Assembly: GCA_900609035.2 (NCBI GenBank)
Contig: UXAT02000045.1
Coordinates: forward strand, 1 to 64,000
Source of the DNA: Candidatus Defluviicoccus seviourii
GTDB lineage: Bacteria > Pseudomonadota > Alphaproteobacteria > Rhodospirillales > Defluviicoccaceae
Length of the DNA stretch: 64,000 bases
Direction of reading: 5' to 3'
Below, in pieces: positions 55,443 through 62,814 of the stretch; position 1 is the stretch's first letter; each line of letters starts with the position of its first letter. The position numbers and the translations under genes are program-made. The notes under the pieces are model-generated. The model was not told where the DNA came from, made no database searches, and was given only the letters and a program-made list of their open reading frames with translations.

Positions 55443-55464
55443 CCGAGGGAGGACGTTCGGGCGC

Positions 55465-55719
55465 TTACGGAGTGGGCGGCTGGTCGTCGCCCAGCCAGGC
55501 GCGCGTGCCGAACGAGACGACGGCTAGCCCGACAAATATCAGCGCGCCGCCGGTGAGCCAGATCGGTATCCGCATTCCTTCCGGCGCCGCGTCGGCAACG
55601 ATACGAGCCGTCAATGCGCCCGCCGCCCCGATCCCGCCACCGACCACCCAATAGAATGGCCGCGGCAGCCGTTTGAGCCGCCGCAGCCATCCCGTCCCTG
55701 AAGATTCCTCAGCTGGCAC
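55465..55719 (-). CDS. Small two-helix membrane protein downstream of mmdB
   Basis: 84 residues from a GTG at 55719 with AGGG six bases upstream (a TTG at 55734 is the alternative). Two hydrophobic segments, FYWVVGGGIGAAGALTARIV and IPIWLTGGALIFVGLAVVSF, are joined by a short loop, with a basic N-terminal part (RRLKRLPRP). The start lies inside the end of mmdB by 11 bases, implying coupled translation. No family recognised; it may be an accessory subunit of the decarboxylase. Confidence 0.6.
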   Translation of the reverse strand: MPAEESSGTGWLRRLKRLPRPFYWVVGGGIGAAGALTARIVADAAPEGMRIPIWLTGGALIFVGLAVVSFGTRAWLGDDQPPTP

Positions 55720-56929
55720 CCGTCGCCCTGACAACGGTCACCAAGACGGCAGCAAAGATCGCCGACGTGATGACGCCGCAGATGTTAGCACCCAACGCGT
55801 GCGGAAGGATGATCGCGTCCGGGTTGCAGTATGAGGCTTCCTTCTGAGCGACCTTTGCGGTCGTCGGCACGCAGGAGACCGCAGCGATGCCGATCACCGG
55901 ATTATACTTCTTGCCGGTCGCGAAGTAGAGAACGTAGCCGCCGATCAGCCCGCCGATCGCCGAGAAGATCAGCGCGAGGATGCCGACGATCAGCAGAATG
56001 AGGACTTTCGGGTTAAGGATGGTGTTCGCTTCGCACAGTACGCCCAGAACAAGTCCCAGGAAAAAGGTCGCTCCGTAGAGCACCTGAGTGCTGAACAGGT
56101 CGTAGAAGTACGTAAGGCCACTCTCGCGAACAATGACACCGATGAAGACCGACAGGAACAACGGTGCCGCAACCGGGAATAGCAGCGACAAGGTAACGCA
56201 GGCAACGATGGCGAATACCATCTTCTCGCCCGGCGTGATGGGATGCGTCTTCTTCATCGGCATCGCCAGCCCGCGGATCTTCGGCGGCACCAGGAGCTTG
56301 ATCAGATACGGATAGCCGCCGTAGGTGAGCCCCAGGTACAGGTAGCCCACGACCGTAATGGGCACGAAGATATCGCGCGCCAACACCAGCGAGGTAAACA
56401 GCACCATTGGTCCGTCGGCGCCGCCAATGGTCGAGGTCGCCGCCGCCTCGTTGATTGGCAGCCCCATGAGCACACCCAGCGGAAAGGTGATCAGGGTTCC
56501 GAGTTCACCACAAATGGCGAGGAACATGCTAGTGAAGGGCCGCGCCATCACGTAGCCGACGTCCAACAACGAACCGATGCCAAGGAAAACCAAGCATGCG
56601 ATGAGACCGTTGGAGAACATCAATGTGTAAATCGGCTGCAGCCAGTCGATCTGCAGGATATTCACCACTTCGTCGGTCGTACTCGCAAGCGGCTCCAGGA
56701 ACAGCGTCCCCATCCTGTTGCCTTCGAAGAAGAGCACGCCTGCGTTCACCGTCGCCATGCCGAGCCCCATCGGCACCATCAGCAGCGCCTCAAGCACACC
56801 CTTATGGCCCAGGTAAATGAGCAGGAAGCCGAGGAGAATGAGGAAGATCCGGCCATAGAAAATCTTCGGCTCGGACGCCGCCAACGTGGCGAGGCCTTGG
56901 AAAAGCTGCAGCGGATCGATGTCGATCAT
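55709..56929 (-). CDS. mmdB: Na+-translocating methylmalonyl-CoA decarboxylase beta subunit
   Basis: 406 residues, highly hydrophobic with about nine to eleven membrane segments. Belongs to the OadB/MmdB/GcdB family that couples decarboxylation of carboxybiotin to Na+ export. The essential Asp (Asp203 in Klebsiella OadB) is present in STIGGADGPMVLF, and NPVIGIAAVSCVPTTAKVAQK is the conserved C-terminal Na+-pathway motif. Downstream of the biotin carrier; the neighbouring carboxyltransferase identifies the complex as methylmalonyl-CoA rather than oxaloacetate decarboxylase. Confidence 0.93.
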   Translation of the reverse strand: MIDIDPLQLFQGLATLAASEPKIFYGRIFLILLGFLLIYLGHKGVLEALLMVPMGLGMATVNAGVLFFEGNRMGTLFLEPLASTTDEVVNILQIDWLQPIYTLMFSNGLIACLVFLGIGSLLDVGYVMARPFTSMFLAICGELGTLITFPLGVLMGLPINEAAATSTIGGADGPMVLFTSLVLARDIFVPITVVGYLYLGLTYGGYPYLIKLLVPPKIRGLAMPMKKTHPITPGEKMVFAIVACVTLSLLFPVAAPLFLSVFIGVIVRESGLTYFYDLFSTQVLYGATFFLGLVLGVLCEANTILNPKVLILLIVGILALIFSAIGGLIGGYVLYFATGKKYNPVIGIAAVSCVPTTAKVAQKEASYCNPDAIILPHALGANICGVITSAIFAAVLVTVVRATGAS

Positions 56930-56970
56930 CGTAGAGGGCCTTTCGGCTTTGCTTCGGGTGCGTGACGGCC

Positions 56971-57366
56971 TTAAGCGATGGTCAAGAGCACCTGACCGGA
57001 CTCGACAGCGTCGCCGACCTTGACGGCAATGGACGAGACAGTGCCGTCCTTGTGCGCGGTGACGGAGGTCTTCATCTTCATCGCTTCGATGACGATCACC
57101 TTGTCGCCGGTCTTGACCACGTCGCCGACCTTGGCGACGATTTCTTGAATCGTCCCGCCCAACGGTGCGGTCCGATCGTTTGAGCCGCCGGCGGCAACGG
57201 GTGCGCGCGGCGCCGCCACCGGTGCTGCCGGGGCAGACGCGGCAGGGGCCGTCACGGGCGGCATGACGCCGGGCGCGGGATAGAGCGAGCCGCCGCTCTC
57301 GGTCATGTCTTCAACGACGACATCGTAAGGCTTTCCGTCGACGGTAATGCGCAAGTGTCTAAGCAT
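56971..57366 (-). CDS. mmdC: Biotin carrier (gamma) subunit of methylmalonyl-CoA decarboxylase
   Basis: 131 residues from ATG 57366 (AAGGGG upstream). A short N-terminal strand region (LRITVDGKPYDVVVEDM), a flexible Ala/Pro linker (about 32-60), then a biotinyl domain with the target lysine in EAMKMKTSV (about residue 97). Carries carboxybiotin from the MmdA carboxyltransferase to MmdB. Same architecture as Veillonella MmdC. Confidence 0.92.
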   Translation of the reverse strand: MLRHLRITVDGKPYDVVVEDMTESGGSLYPAPGVMPPVTAPAASAPAAPVAAPRAPVAAGGSNDRTAPLGGTIQEIVAKVGDVVKTGDKVIVIEAMKMKTSVTAHKDGTVSSIAVKVGDAVESGQVLLTIA

Positions 57367-57408
57367 GGCGAAACCCCTTGAGAGAACGATCCTTCAAAGC
57401 TGTCAGCG

Positions 57409-57747
57409 TCAAACGCGTGGCGTATGCGAGTCCCTGTGCCGTGATCTGACATCGGAAGTCCAGCCATAGCCGCGGCGCGCCTCGCCGATGTACACCAGAC
57501 GGTGCGCGCCCAGGACCGTGTACACCGCCGCTGCAATCGCTGCAGCCACCACGGCCCCTTCGTCTTGCTCTGGATTGACGGCAACAAGCACTGGCGTCGC
57601 CGGTGCCGGGGCGTGCTTCTTCTGTGATGCCTGCAGCACGTAGACAATGCCGCGGATGATGATGGCCGTAATGCTGGCGATGACCGCCATCAGGACGTAG
57701 GAAAAGATCGCCTGGTTGAGGGCGGCGTCGAACATGCTGTGTTCCAT
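57409..57747 (-). CDS. mmdD: OadG-family small membrane (delta) subunit
   Basis: 112 residues from ATG 57747 (AAGGA upstream). A single N-terminal membrane helix (IFSYVLMAVIASITAIIIRGIVYVL), a Pro/Ala linker, another hydrophobic stretch (VVAAAIAAAVYTVLG) and a basic C-terminus with GWTSDVRSRHRDSHTPR. This matches the OadG/MmdD type that stabilises the complex and ties the carboxyltransferase to the membrane. Position between mmdA and mmdC is as in Veillonella mmdADECB. Confidence 0.82.
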   Translation of the reverse strand: MEHSMFDAALNQAIFSYVLMAVIASITAIIIRGIVYVLQASQKKHAPAPATPVLVAVNPEQDEGAVVAAAIAAAVYTVLGAHRLVYIGEARRGYGWTSDVRSRHRDSHTPRV

Positions 57748-57798
57748 GGCCTTGTTCCTTGTCGGTGGTCCGCGGTTCCGTTCCGTCCGTCCCCGACC

Positions 57799-59361
57799 TT
57801 AAAGCGGAATCAGCCCGTGCTTCTTTGGCGGCCGTACCTCGCGCTTGTCCAGCAGCTTGCGCAGCGCCAACGACAGCACCGAACGCGTCATTTCCGGCTC
57901 GATGATATCGGTGACGTAGCCCCTGGAGGCCGCGAGGTAGGGCGAGGCAAACTGGGACCGATACTCCTGAATGAACTGCTGACGGCGCGCCTTCTGCTCG
58001 GCCGGGTCGCTGATTTCCTTCAGTTCCTTCGAGTAAAGGATGTTCACGGCCCCTTCCGCGCCCATCACCGCGATTTCAGCGGTGGGCCACGCGAAGATCA
58101 TGTCTGCACCCAGTTCCTGGCTGCACATGGCGAGATAAGCGCCGCCGTAGGCCTTGCGGCAGACAAGGGTGATCTTCGGCACGGTCGCGCTGCAGTATGC
58201 AAACAGCATCTTGGCGCCATGGCGGATGATGCCGCCGCGCTCCTGCTCGATACCGGGCAGGAAGCCCGGCACATCGACGAAGGTCACGATTGGAATATTG
58301 AAAGCGTTGCAGAAGCGGATGAAGCGGGCACCCTTGTCCGAGGAGTCGATGTCAAGGCAGCCCGCCTTTTGCATCGAGTTGTTGGCGAGAATGCCGACGA
58401 CGGTGCCCTGGATGCGGCCAAAGCCGACGATCATGTTGGGCGCAAACGTCGCATGCACCTCCAGCAGGTCACCGCCGTCAACGACCTGGCGGATGATCGC
58501 GAGCATATCCATCGGCTCCGACGGATCCGACTGGACGAGGGCGTCCATCGCGCGGTCGGGACCGAGTTGCAGCTGTGCCTGCGGCTGGTGCGGCGGGTCC
58601 TCGGTATTATTGCTCGGCAGGAGACTCAACAGCTTGCGCGCGATCGCGATCGCGCCGCGGTCGTCCTCGGCGACGAAATGGACATTGCCGCTGACGCTCG
58701 CATGCATATCGGCGCCACCGACGTCGGCCATGCCGACCTCGCGGCCCGACACCGCCTTGATCACCTGCGGCCCGGTGATGAACATGTGCGCGTTGTGGCG
58801 CGTCATGATGAGGAAATCCATCAGCGCCGGCGAATAGGAGGCGCCACCCGCGCACGGCCCGGCAATGATCGCGATCTGCGGCACGACGCCGGAGGCAGCG
58901 ACATTACGGTAGAAGACGTCACCGTAGCCCGACAGCGCGTCGACGCCCTCTTGAATGCGGGCGCCACCGGAATCCTTGAAACCCACCAGCGGCGTGCCAT
59001 GCTTGAGTGCGAATTCCTGCGCCCAGCAGATCTTGCGCGCGTGCATCTTGCCAAGCGTGCCGCCAACAACCGTGAAGTCCTGGCTGAACGCAGCCACCTG
59101 CCGGCCATCGACGAAGCCGCTGCCGGAAATCACGCCGTCGGCAACAATCTCTTTCTCCGCCATATCAAAGTTCGTGCAGGTATGACGGATGTAGGCTCCA
59201 TACTCCTGGAAAGTGTCCGGCTGAAAGAGCGCAGCAAGACGCTCGCGCGCACTCAATAGACCTTTCTCGTGGCGGTCAGAGATTTTCTTCTTGCCGCCAC
59301 CGGCCTCGATTTTCGATTTGCGCTCCTGCAACTGGCTGCGCAACTTGGCATCGAGCGACAT
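57799..59361 (-). CDS. mmdA: Methylmalonyl-CoA decarboxylase alpha (carboxyltransferase) subunit
   Basis: 520 residues from ATG 59361 (GAGGGA upstream). Acyl-CoA carboxyltransferase fold of the PccB/MmdA type: FSQDFTVVGGTLGKMHA, DSGGARIQEGVDALSGYG, GPCAGGASYSPALMDF, DVPGFLPGIEQERGGIIRHGAKML and the C-terminal PPKKHGLIPL. It moves CO2 from methylmalonyl-CoA to biotin on MmdC. PccB looks similar, but the adjacent mmdD, mmdC and mmdB genes and the absence of a biotin carboxylase subunit point to a decarboxylase. First gene of the operon. Confidence 0.92.
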   Translation of the reverse strand: MSLDAKLRSQLQERKSKIEAGGGKKKISDRHEKGLLSARERLAALFQPDTFQEYGAYIRHTCTNFDMAEKEIVADGVISGSGFVDGRQVAAFSQDFTVVGGTLGKMHARKICWAQEFALKHGTPLVGFKDSGGARIQEGVDALSGYGDVFYRNVAASGVVPQIAIIAGPCAGGASYSPALMDFLIMTRHNAHMFITGPQVIKAVSGREVGMADVGGADMHASVSGNVHFVAEDDRGAIAIARKLLSLLPSNNTEDPPHQPQAQLQLGPDRAMDALVQSDPSEPMDMLAIIRQVVDGGDLLEVHATFAPNMIVGFGRIQGTVVGILANNSMQKAGCLDIDSSDKGARFIRFCNAFNIPIVTFVDVPGFLPGIEQERGGIIRHGAKMLFAYCSATVPKITLVCRKAYGGAYLAMCSQELGADMIFAWPTAEIAVMGAEGAVNILYSKELKEISDPAEQKARRQQFIQEYRSQFASPYLAASRGYVTDIIEPEMTRSVLSLALRKLLDKREVRPPKKHGLIPL

Positions 59362-59782
59362 GTCTTCCCTCACAATCCGTCGTGTCGCGCCGCCGTGCGG
59401 CGTCTGATCCCAATCACTCTCGCGCCAGATAACACACATCCCCGGCAGCCGCAGAACTGAAGTTCAATCCAGCGGAAGGGAGCCAATCCTGGCTTGTCGC
59501 GAAGTCCTCACGCTTCCCGTTTCTTCTTGATTGCGGCGGCTGAGTCGGTCCCGTCGTCCCGCCGCCACTGAATGGCGATGTTTACCAACGCAAGGCTCGG
59601 AACCATAGTGCTGTTGCGACCCACTGTCAAAAAAAAAGCCGCACCTTTCCGGGCTCTAGGCGCCCCCCTGCCCCGAGGGGTTTTTTCGTTTGACCTGATA
59701 TGCTTGGCTTGAGAAGGTCGTGCGCAGAAATGGCGCGGCCGATGGGTTGGCTCAAGCCCAATAAGCGGGAACGGGGGTTGAT
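59362..59782. promoter_or_regulatory. Divergent intergenic region between mmdA and the cold-shock gene
   Basis: About 420 bases with no credible protein gene. It holds the mmdA promoter and the cold-shock gene leader, plus a nine-A tract at 59629-59637 and the terminator-like element at 59665-59686. A short untranslated RNA ending at that element is possible. Confidence 0.35.
59665..59686 (+). terminator. Terminator-like hairpin and T run upstream of the cold-shock gene
   Basis: CCCC (59665-59668) and GGGG (59677-59680) around TGCCCCGA are followed directly by TTTTTT. It faces the cold-shock gene about 97 bases downstream, so it could end a small RNA or attenuate the leader. The stem is short. 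Confidence 0.4.
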
Positions 59783-59992
59783 ATGGCGACGGGAACGGTA
59801 AAGTGGTTCAACGCTACCAAGGGGTATGGCTTCATCCGCCTCGATGAAGCCGAGAAAGATGCCTTCGTGCATGTCTCCGAGGTTGAGCGATCGGGAATCG
59901 GCCGGCTGACCGAGGGGCAACGGATCGCATTTCAGATCAAGGAGGATGCGCGCGGCCTGCGTGCCATCAAACTGGAAGCGGCCGAGGCCTGA
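59783..59992 (+). CDS. Cold-shock domain protein (CspA family)
   Basis: 69 residues. GTVKWFNATKGYGFI is the RNP1-type motif and DAFVHVSEVERSG the RNP2-type motif of a single OB-fold cold-shock domain. It binds single-stranded RNA and DNA as a chaperone. The C-terminal residues are conventional (AIKLEAAEA). A single-domain paralogue of the kind present several times in alphaproteobacteria; whether it is cold-induced cannot be read from the sequence. It is preceded by a long leader. Confidence 0.95.
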   Translation: MATGTVKWFNATKGYGFIRLDEAEKDAFVHVSEVERSGIGRLTEGQRIAFQIKEDARGLRAIKLEAAEA

Positions 59993-60010
59993 GCGAGCAG
60001 GCCGGCACCG

Positions 60011-62689
60011 TTACAGCACGAGGCGCACCTCGATGACCCCGAGGTCGCCGGGTTTCGGTGTGCGCGTGAAGTTGAACAACTCGCAGACCTTCAGCATCGG
60101 CTTGTTCTCGCGCAGCACGTCGCCGCAGATCTCGCGAATGCCGCGCTGGCGGGCATAGTCGATGATTCGTCGCATCAGGAGCGGGCCTAAACCCAGGCCG
60201 CACATGTCGCTGCGGATCAGGATTGCGTATTCCGCTCGCTCGCCGTCCGGATCTGCGGAAATGTTGACGACGCCGAAGATTTCGGCGCGGCCCGCAAGTC
60301 CCGGCTGCGCCAGCACCAGGGCCATTTCGCGGTCATAATCAATCTGCGTCATCCGCGCCGCCGACTCGTGCGTCAAGGACCGCTTGGGCGCAAAGAAGCG
60401 CATGCGGATATCTTCTTGTGTCAGCTTCGAGAACAAGCCGACGAACGCCGGTTCATCCTCCGGCAGGACCGGACGCAACACGAAACTGCGCCCGTCCGGC
60501 AGCGAGACGGTTTCCTCGAGCTCCTTCGGATAGGGGCGGATGGCCAACCGGCGGGCCGGCGGAGCATCGCTCCGCCGCACGCGGATGCGCGCATCGAGCG
60601 CGAGGACGCCAAACTCGTCGGCGAGCAAGGGGTTGATGTCGACCTCAATGATATCGGCCGAATCGATCGCCATCTGCGCAACCTTGATCAGGGTCAGCGC
60701 GACGTCGTCGAGCGCCGCCGCCGGTCGGCCGCGGAAGCCCTTGAGCAGCTTATGGACGCGGGTGCGCGCCATCGCCGCACGGGCGAGGTGCATGTTGAGC
60801 GGCGGCAGCGCGATCGCCCGGTCGGCGATGACTTCAGCCGCCGTGCCGCCGTGGCCGAACAGGACCACGGGACCAAAGTCCGGGTCCTCGGTGAGGCCGA
60901 CCAGGAGTTCGAAGGCGTCCGGCCGCTCGACCATCGGCTGGACAGTGAAGCCGTCGATGCGCGCCTGGGGAAGCGCGTGGCCGACCCGCTCCAGCATCGC
61001 TTCCGCTGCCTCGCGCACGGCCGTGGGCGCGCGCAGATCGAGCACGACGCCGCCGACATCGGACTTATGCGTGATGTCAGGCGACAAGATCTTCAACACC
61101 ACCGGGCCGGCCAGCGCTGCCGCCGCTGCCGCCGCCGCTTGCGGGGTCGCTGCAATCTTCGGCGCAACAACGGGAACGCCGTAGGCGGCCAGCACCGCCT
61201 TCGCCTCCGGCTCGCTCAGCCACTCCCGCCCGGCGTCGAGCGCGGCCTTGATGGTGGCGCGGGCGCTCGCGACGTCCGGTTCGAAATCCTCAGGCACCGA
61301 CGGCGGCGTCTGGGTCAAGGCCTCCTGGTTGCGCCTGTAATCGACCAAGTCCATGAACGCATGCACGGCGCGCTCCGGCGTGTAATAGGTCGGGATGCGC
61401 GCCGCACCGAACATCTCGCGCGGCTTGCGCGCGTCCTCCTCGCCCAGCCAGCAGGTAAACACGCGGGCGCGCCGCTCCTTAAGTTCAGTGATAACCGCCG
61501 CTGCGACATTGTCGCCGGCCGAGACCGCGGTCGGGCACTTCAGGACCAAAATGGCGTCCGCGTTCGGATCTTCCAGCAGGACGGCGAGCGCCTTCCGATA
61601 GCGCTCGGCCGACGCATCGCCGATGATGTCGACGGGATTGCCGCGTGACCAGGTCGGCGGCAGGACCGCATCGAGGCGCGCGACCGTTTCCGGCGACAGT
61701 TGGGCGAGCGAGCCGCCATGCGCGAACAGGGCATCGAGCGCCATGATGCCGAGACCGCCGCCGTTGGTAAGGACGGTAAGCCGGTCGCCCTTGCCAGGCG
61801 GGCCCATGCCGAGGGTCTCGACGGCGCCGAACAGACCGCCGATGTCATCGACACGCAGCATGCCGGCGCGGCGGAACGCTGCGTCATAAACTGCATCGTG
61901 GCCGGCCAGCGCTCCCGTGTGCGACGCAACCGCTTGGGCGCTCGCCGGATAGCGGCCTGCCTTGACGACGATGACCGGCTTGAGCCGAGCCGCCGCGCGC
62001 GCCGCCGACATGAACTTGCGGGCGTTGGTAATCGCCTCGATGTAGAGGAGGATACCGCGGACATCGCCCTCCCCTGCCAAGTAGTCCAGCATGTCACCGA
62101 AATCGACATCGGACATGTCGCCCAGCGAAACGAAATGGGTGAAACCGATGCCGCGCGCGCTCGCCCAGTCGAGCACGGAGGTGACGATGGCGCCCGATTG
62201 GGCAACGAAGGCGAGCCGGCCCGGCCGCGCCCGGGTGTGGGCGAAGCCGGCATTGAGACCGACCGCCGGCACCATGACACCCAAGCAGTTGGGGCCGCAG
62301 ATGCGCAGCGTATGTGGCCGGGCCGCGTCCAGCATGGCTTGGCGAAGCGCCAAGCCATCCGCATCACCCCGTTCACCGAAGCCCGCCGAGATGACCACCG
62401 CCGCCCGCGTCCCGCGCGCCGCCAGCGCGCCGATCAGGTCCGGCACACTCGCGGGCGGGGTCGCGATCACAGCCAGGTCCGGCACCAGTGGCAGCGCCGC
62501 CGCATCCGGATAGGCGAGCACACCCTCGATCGCGGCATGCCGCGGATTGACCGGCATCACCGGCCCCTCGAAGCCGGAGTTGAGCAGGTTGCGCGAGAGC
62601 ACCGCGCCGATCGTCCCCCTCTCCTTGCTGGCACCGAACAAAGCCACCGCTCGGGGCTTGAAGAGACAGTCAAGATTGCGGATGCTCAT
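60011..62689 (-). CDS. Acyl-CoA synthetase (NDP-forming)/GNAT acetyltransferase fusion, Pat-like
   Basis: 892 residues from ATG 62689. Residues about 1-465 are CoA-binding and ligase domains (FGASKERGTIG, GPNCLGVMVP) with His257 in SHTGAL, the probable phospho-His of this superfamily. Residues about 490-700 are ATP-grasp (VLKILSPDITHKSDVGGV). Residues about 730-892 are a GNAT domain with CGLGLGPLLMRRII for acetyl-CoA. This architecture is that of protein acetyltransferase Pat (YfiQ/Pka), which inactivates acetyl-CoA synthetase by lysine acetylation. An AMP-forming acyl-CoA synthetase is encoded divergently, a likely target. Confidence 0.9.
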   Translation of the reverse strand: MSIRNLDCLFKPRAVALFGASKERGTIGAVLSRNLLNSGFEGPVMPVNPRHAAIEGVLAYPDAAALPLVPDLAVIATPPASVPDLIGALAARGTRAAVVISAGFGERGDADGLALRQAMLDAARPHTLRICGPNCLGVMVPAVGLNAGFAHTRARPGRLAFVAQSGAIVTSVLDWASARGIGFTHFVSLGDMSDVDFGDMLDYLAGEGDVRGILLYIEAITNARKFMSAARAAARLKPVIVVKAGRYPASAQAVASHTGALAGHDAVYDAAFRRAGMLRVDDIGGLFGAVETLGMGPPGKGDRLTVLTNGGGLGIMALDALFAHGGSLAQLSPETVARLDAVLPPTWSRGNPVDIIGDASAERYRKALAVLLEDPNADAILVLKCPTAVSAGDNVAAAVITELKERRARVFTCWLGEEDARKPREMFGAARIPTYYTPERAVHAFMDLVDYRRNQEALTQTPPSVPEDFEPDVASARATIKAALDAGREWLSEPEAKAVLAAYGVPVVAPKIAATPQAAAAAAAALAGPVVLKILSPDITHKSDVGGVVLDLRAPTAVREAAEAMLERVGHALPQARIDGFTVQPMVERPDAFELLVGLTEDPDFGPVVLFGHGGTAAEVIADRAIALPPLNMHLARAAMARTRVHKLLKGFRGRPAAALDDVALTLIKVAQMAIDSADIIEVDINPLLADEFGVLALDARIRVRRSDAPPARRLAIRPYPKELEETVSLPDGRSFVLRPVLPEDEPAFVGLFSKLTQEDIRMRFFAPKRSLTHESAARMTQIDYDREMALVLAQPGLAGRAEIFGVVNISADPDGERAEYAILIRSDMCGLGLGPLLMRRIIDYARQRGIREICGDVLRENKPMLKVCELFNFTRTPKPGDLGVIEVRLVL

Positions 62690-62814
62690 CAGTTGATGCT
62701 CCGGTTGGTCGGCGCCTGACGATCGGATGCTCCCCTTGAGCGCCGCCAGAAGGGTGGGCGCCATTCGGATCGGGCGTCAGATGACCGTGCTGGGACAAGT
62801 TTAGACGGGATACG
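62690..62814. promoter_or_regulatory. Divergent promoter region of the Pat-like and acyl-CoA synthetase genes
   Basis: 125 bases between opposing starts (62689 and 62815); both promoters must lie here or overlap the coding sequence. No operator-like symmetry stood out. Confidence 0.35.

Noticed and set aside
55709..59361. Oxaloacetate decarboxylase (OadABG) assignment for the biotin operon
   Set aside because: Beta and delta subunits would fit, but the alpha subunit is an acyl-CoA carboxyltransferase (MmdA/PccB fold), not the pyruvate-carboxylase-like OadA.
57799..59361. Propionyl-CoA carboxylase beta subunit
   Set aside because: Similar fold, but there is no biotin carboxylase subunit and the gene is in one operon with Na+-pump subunits.
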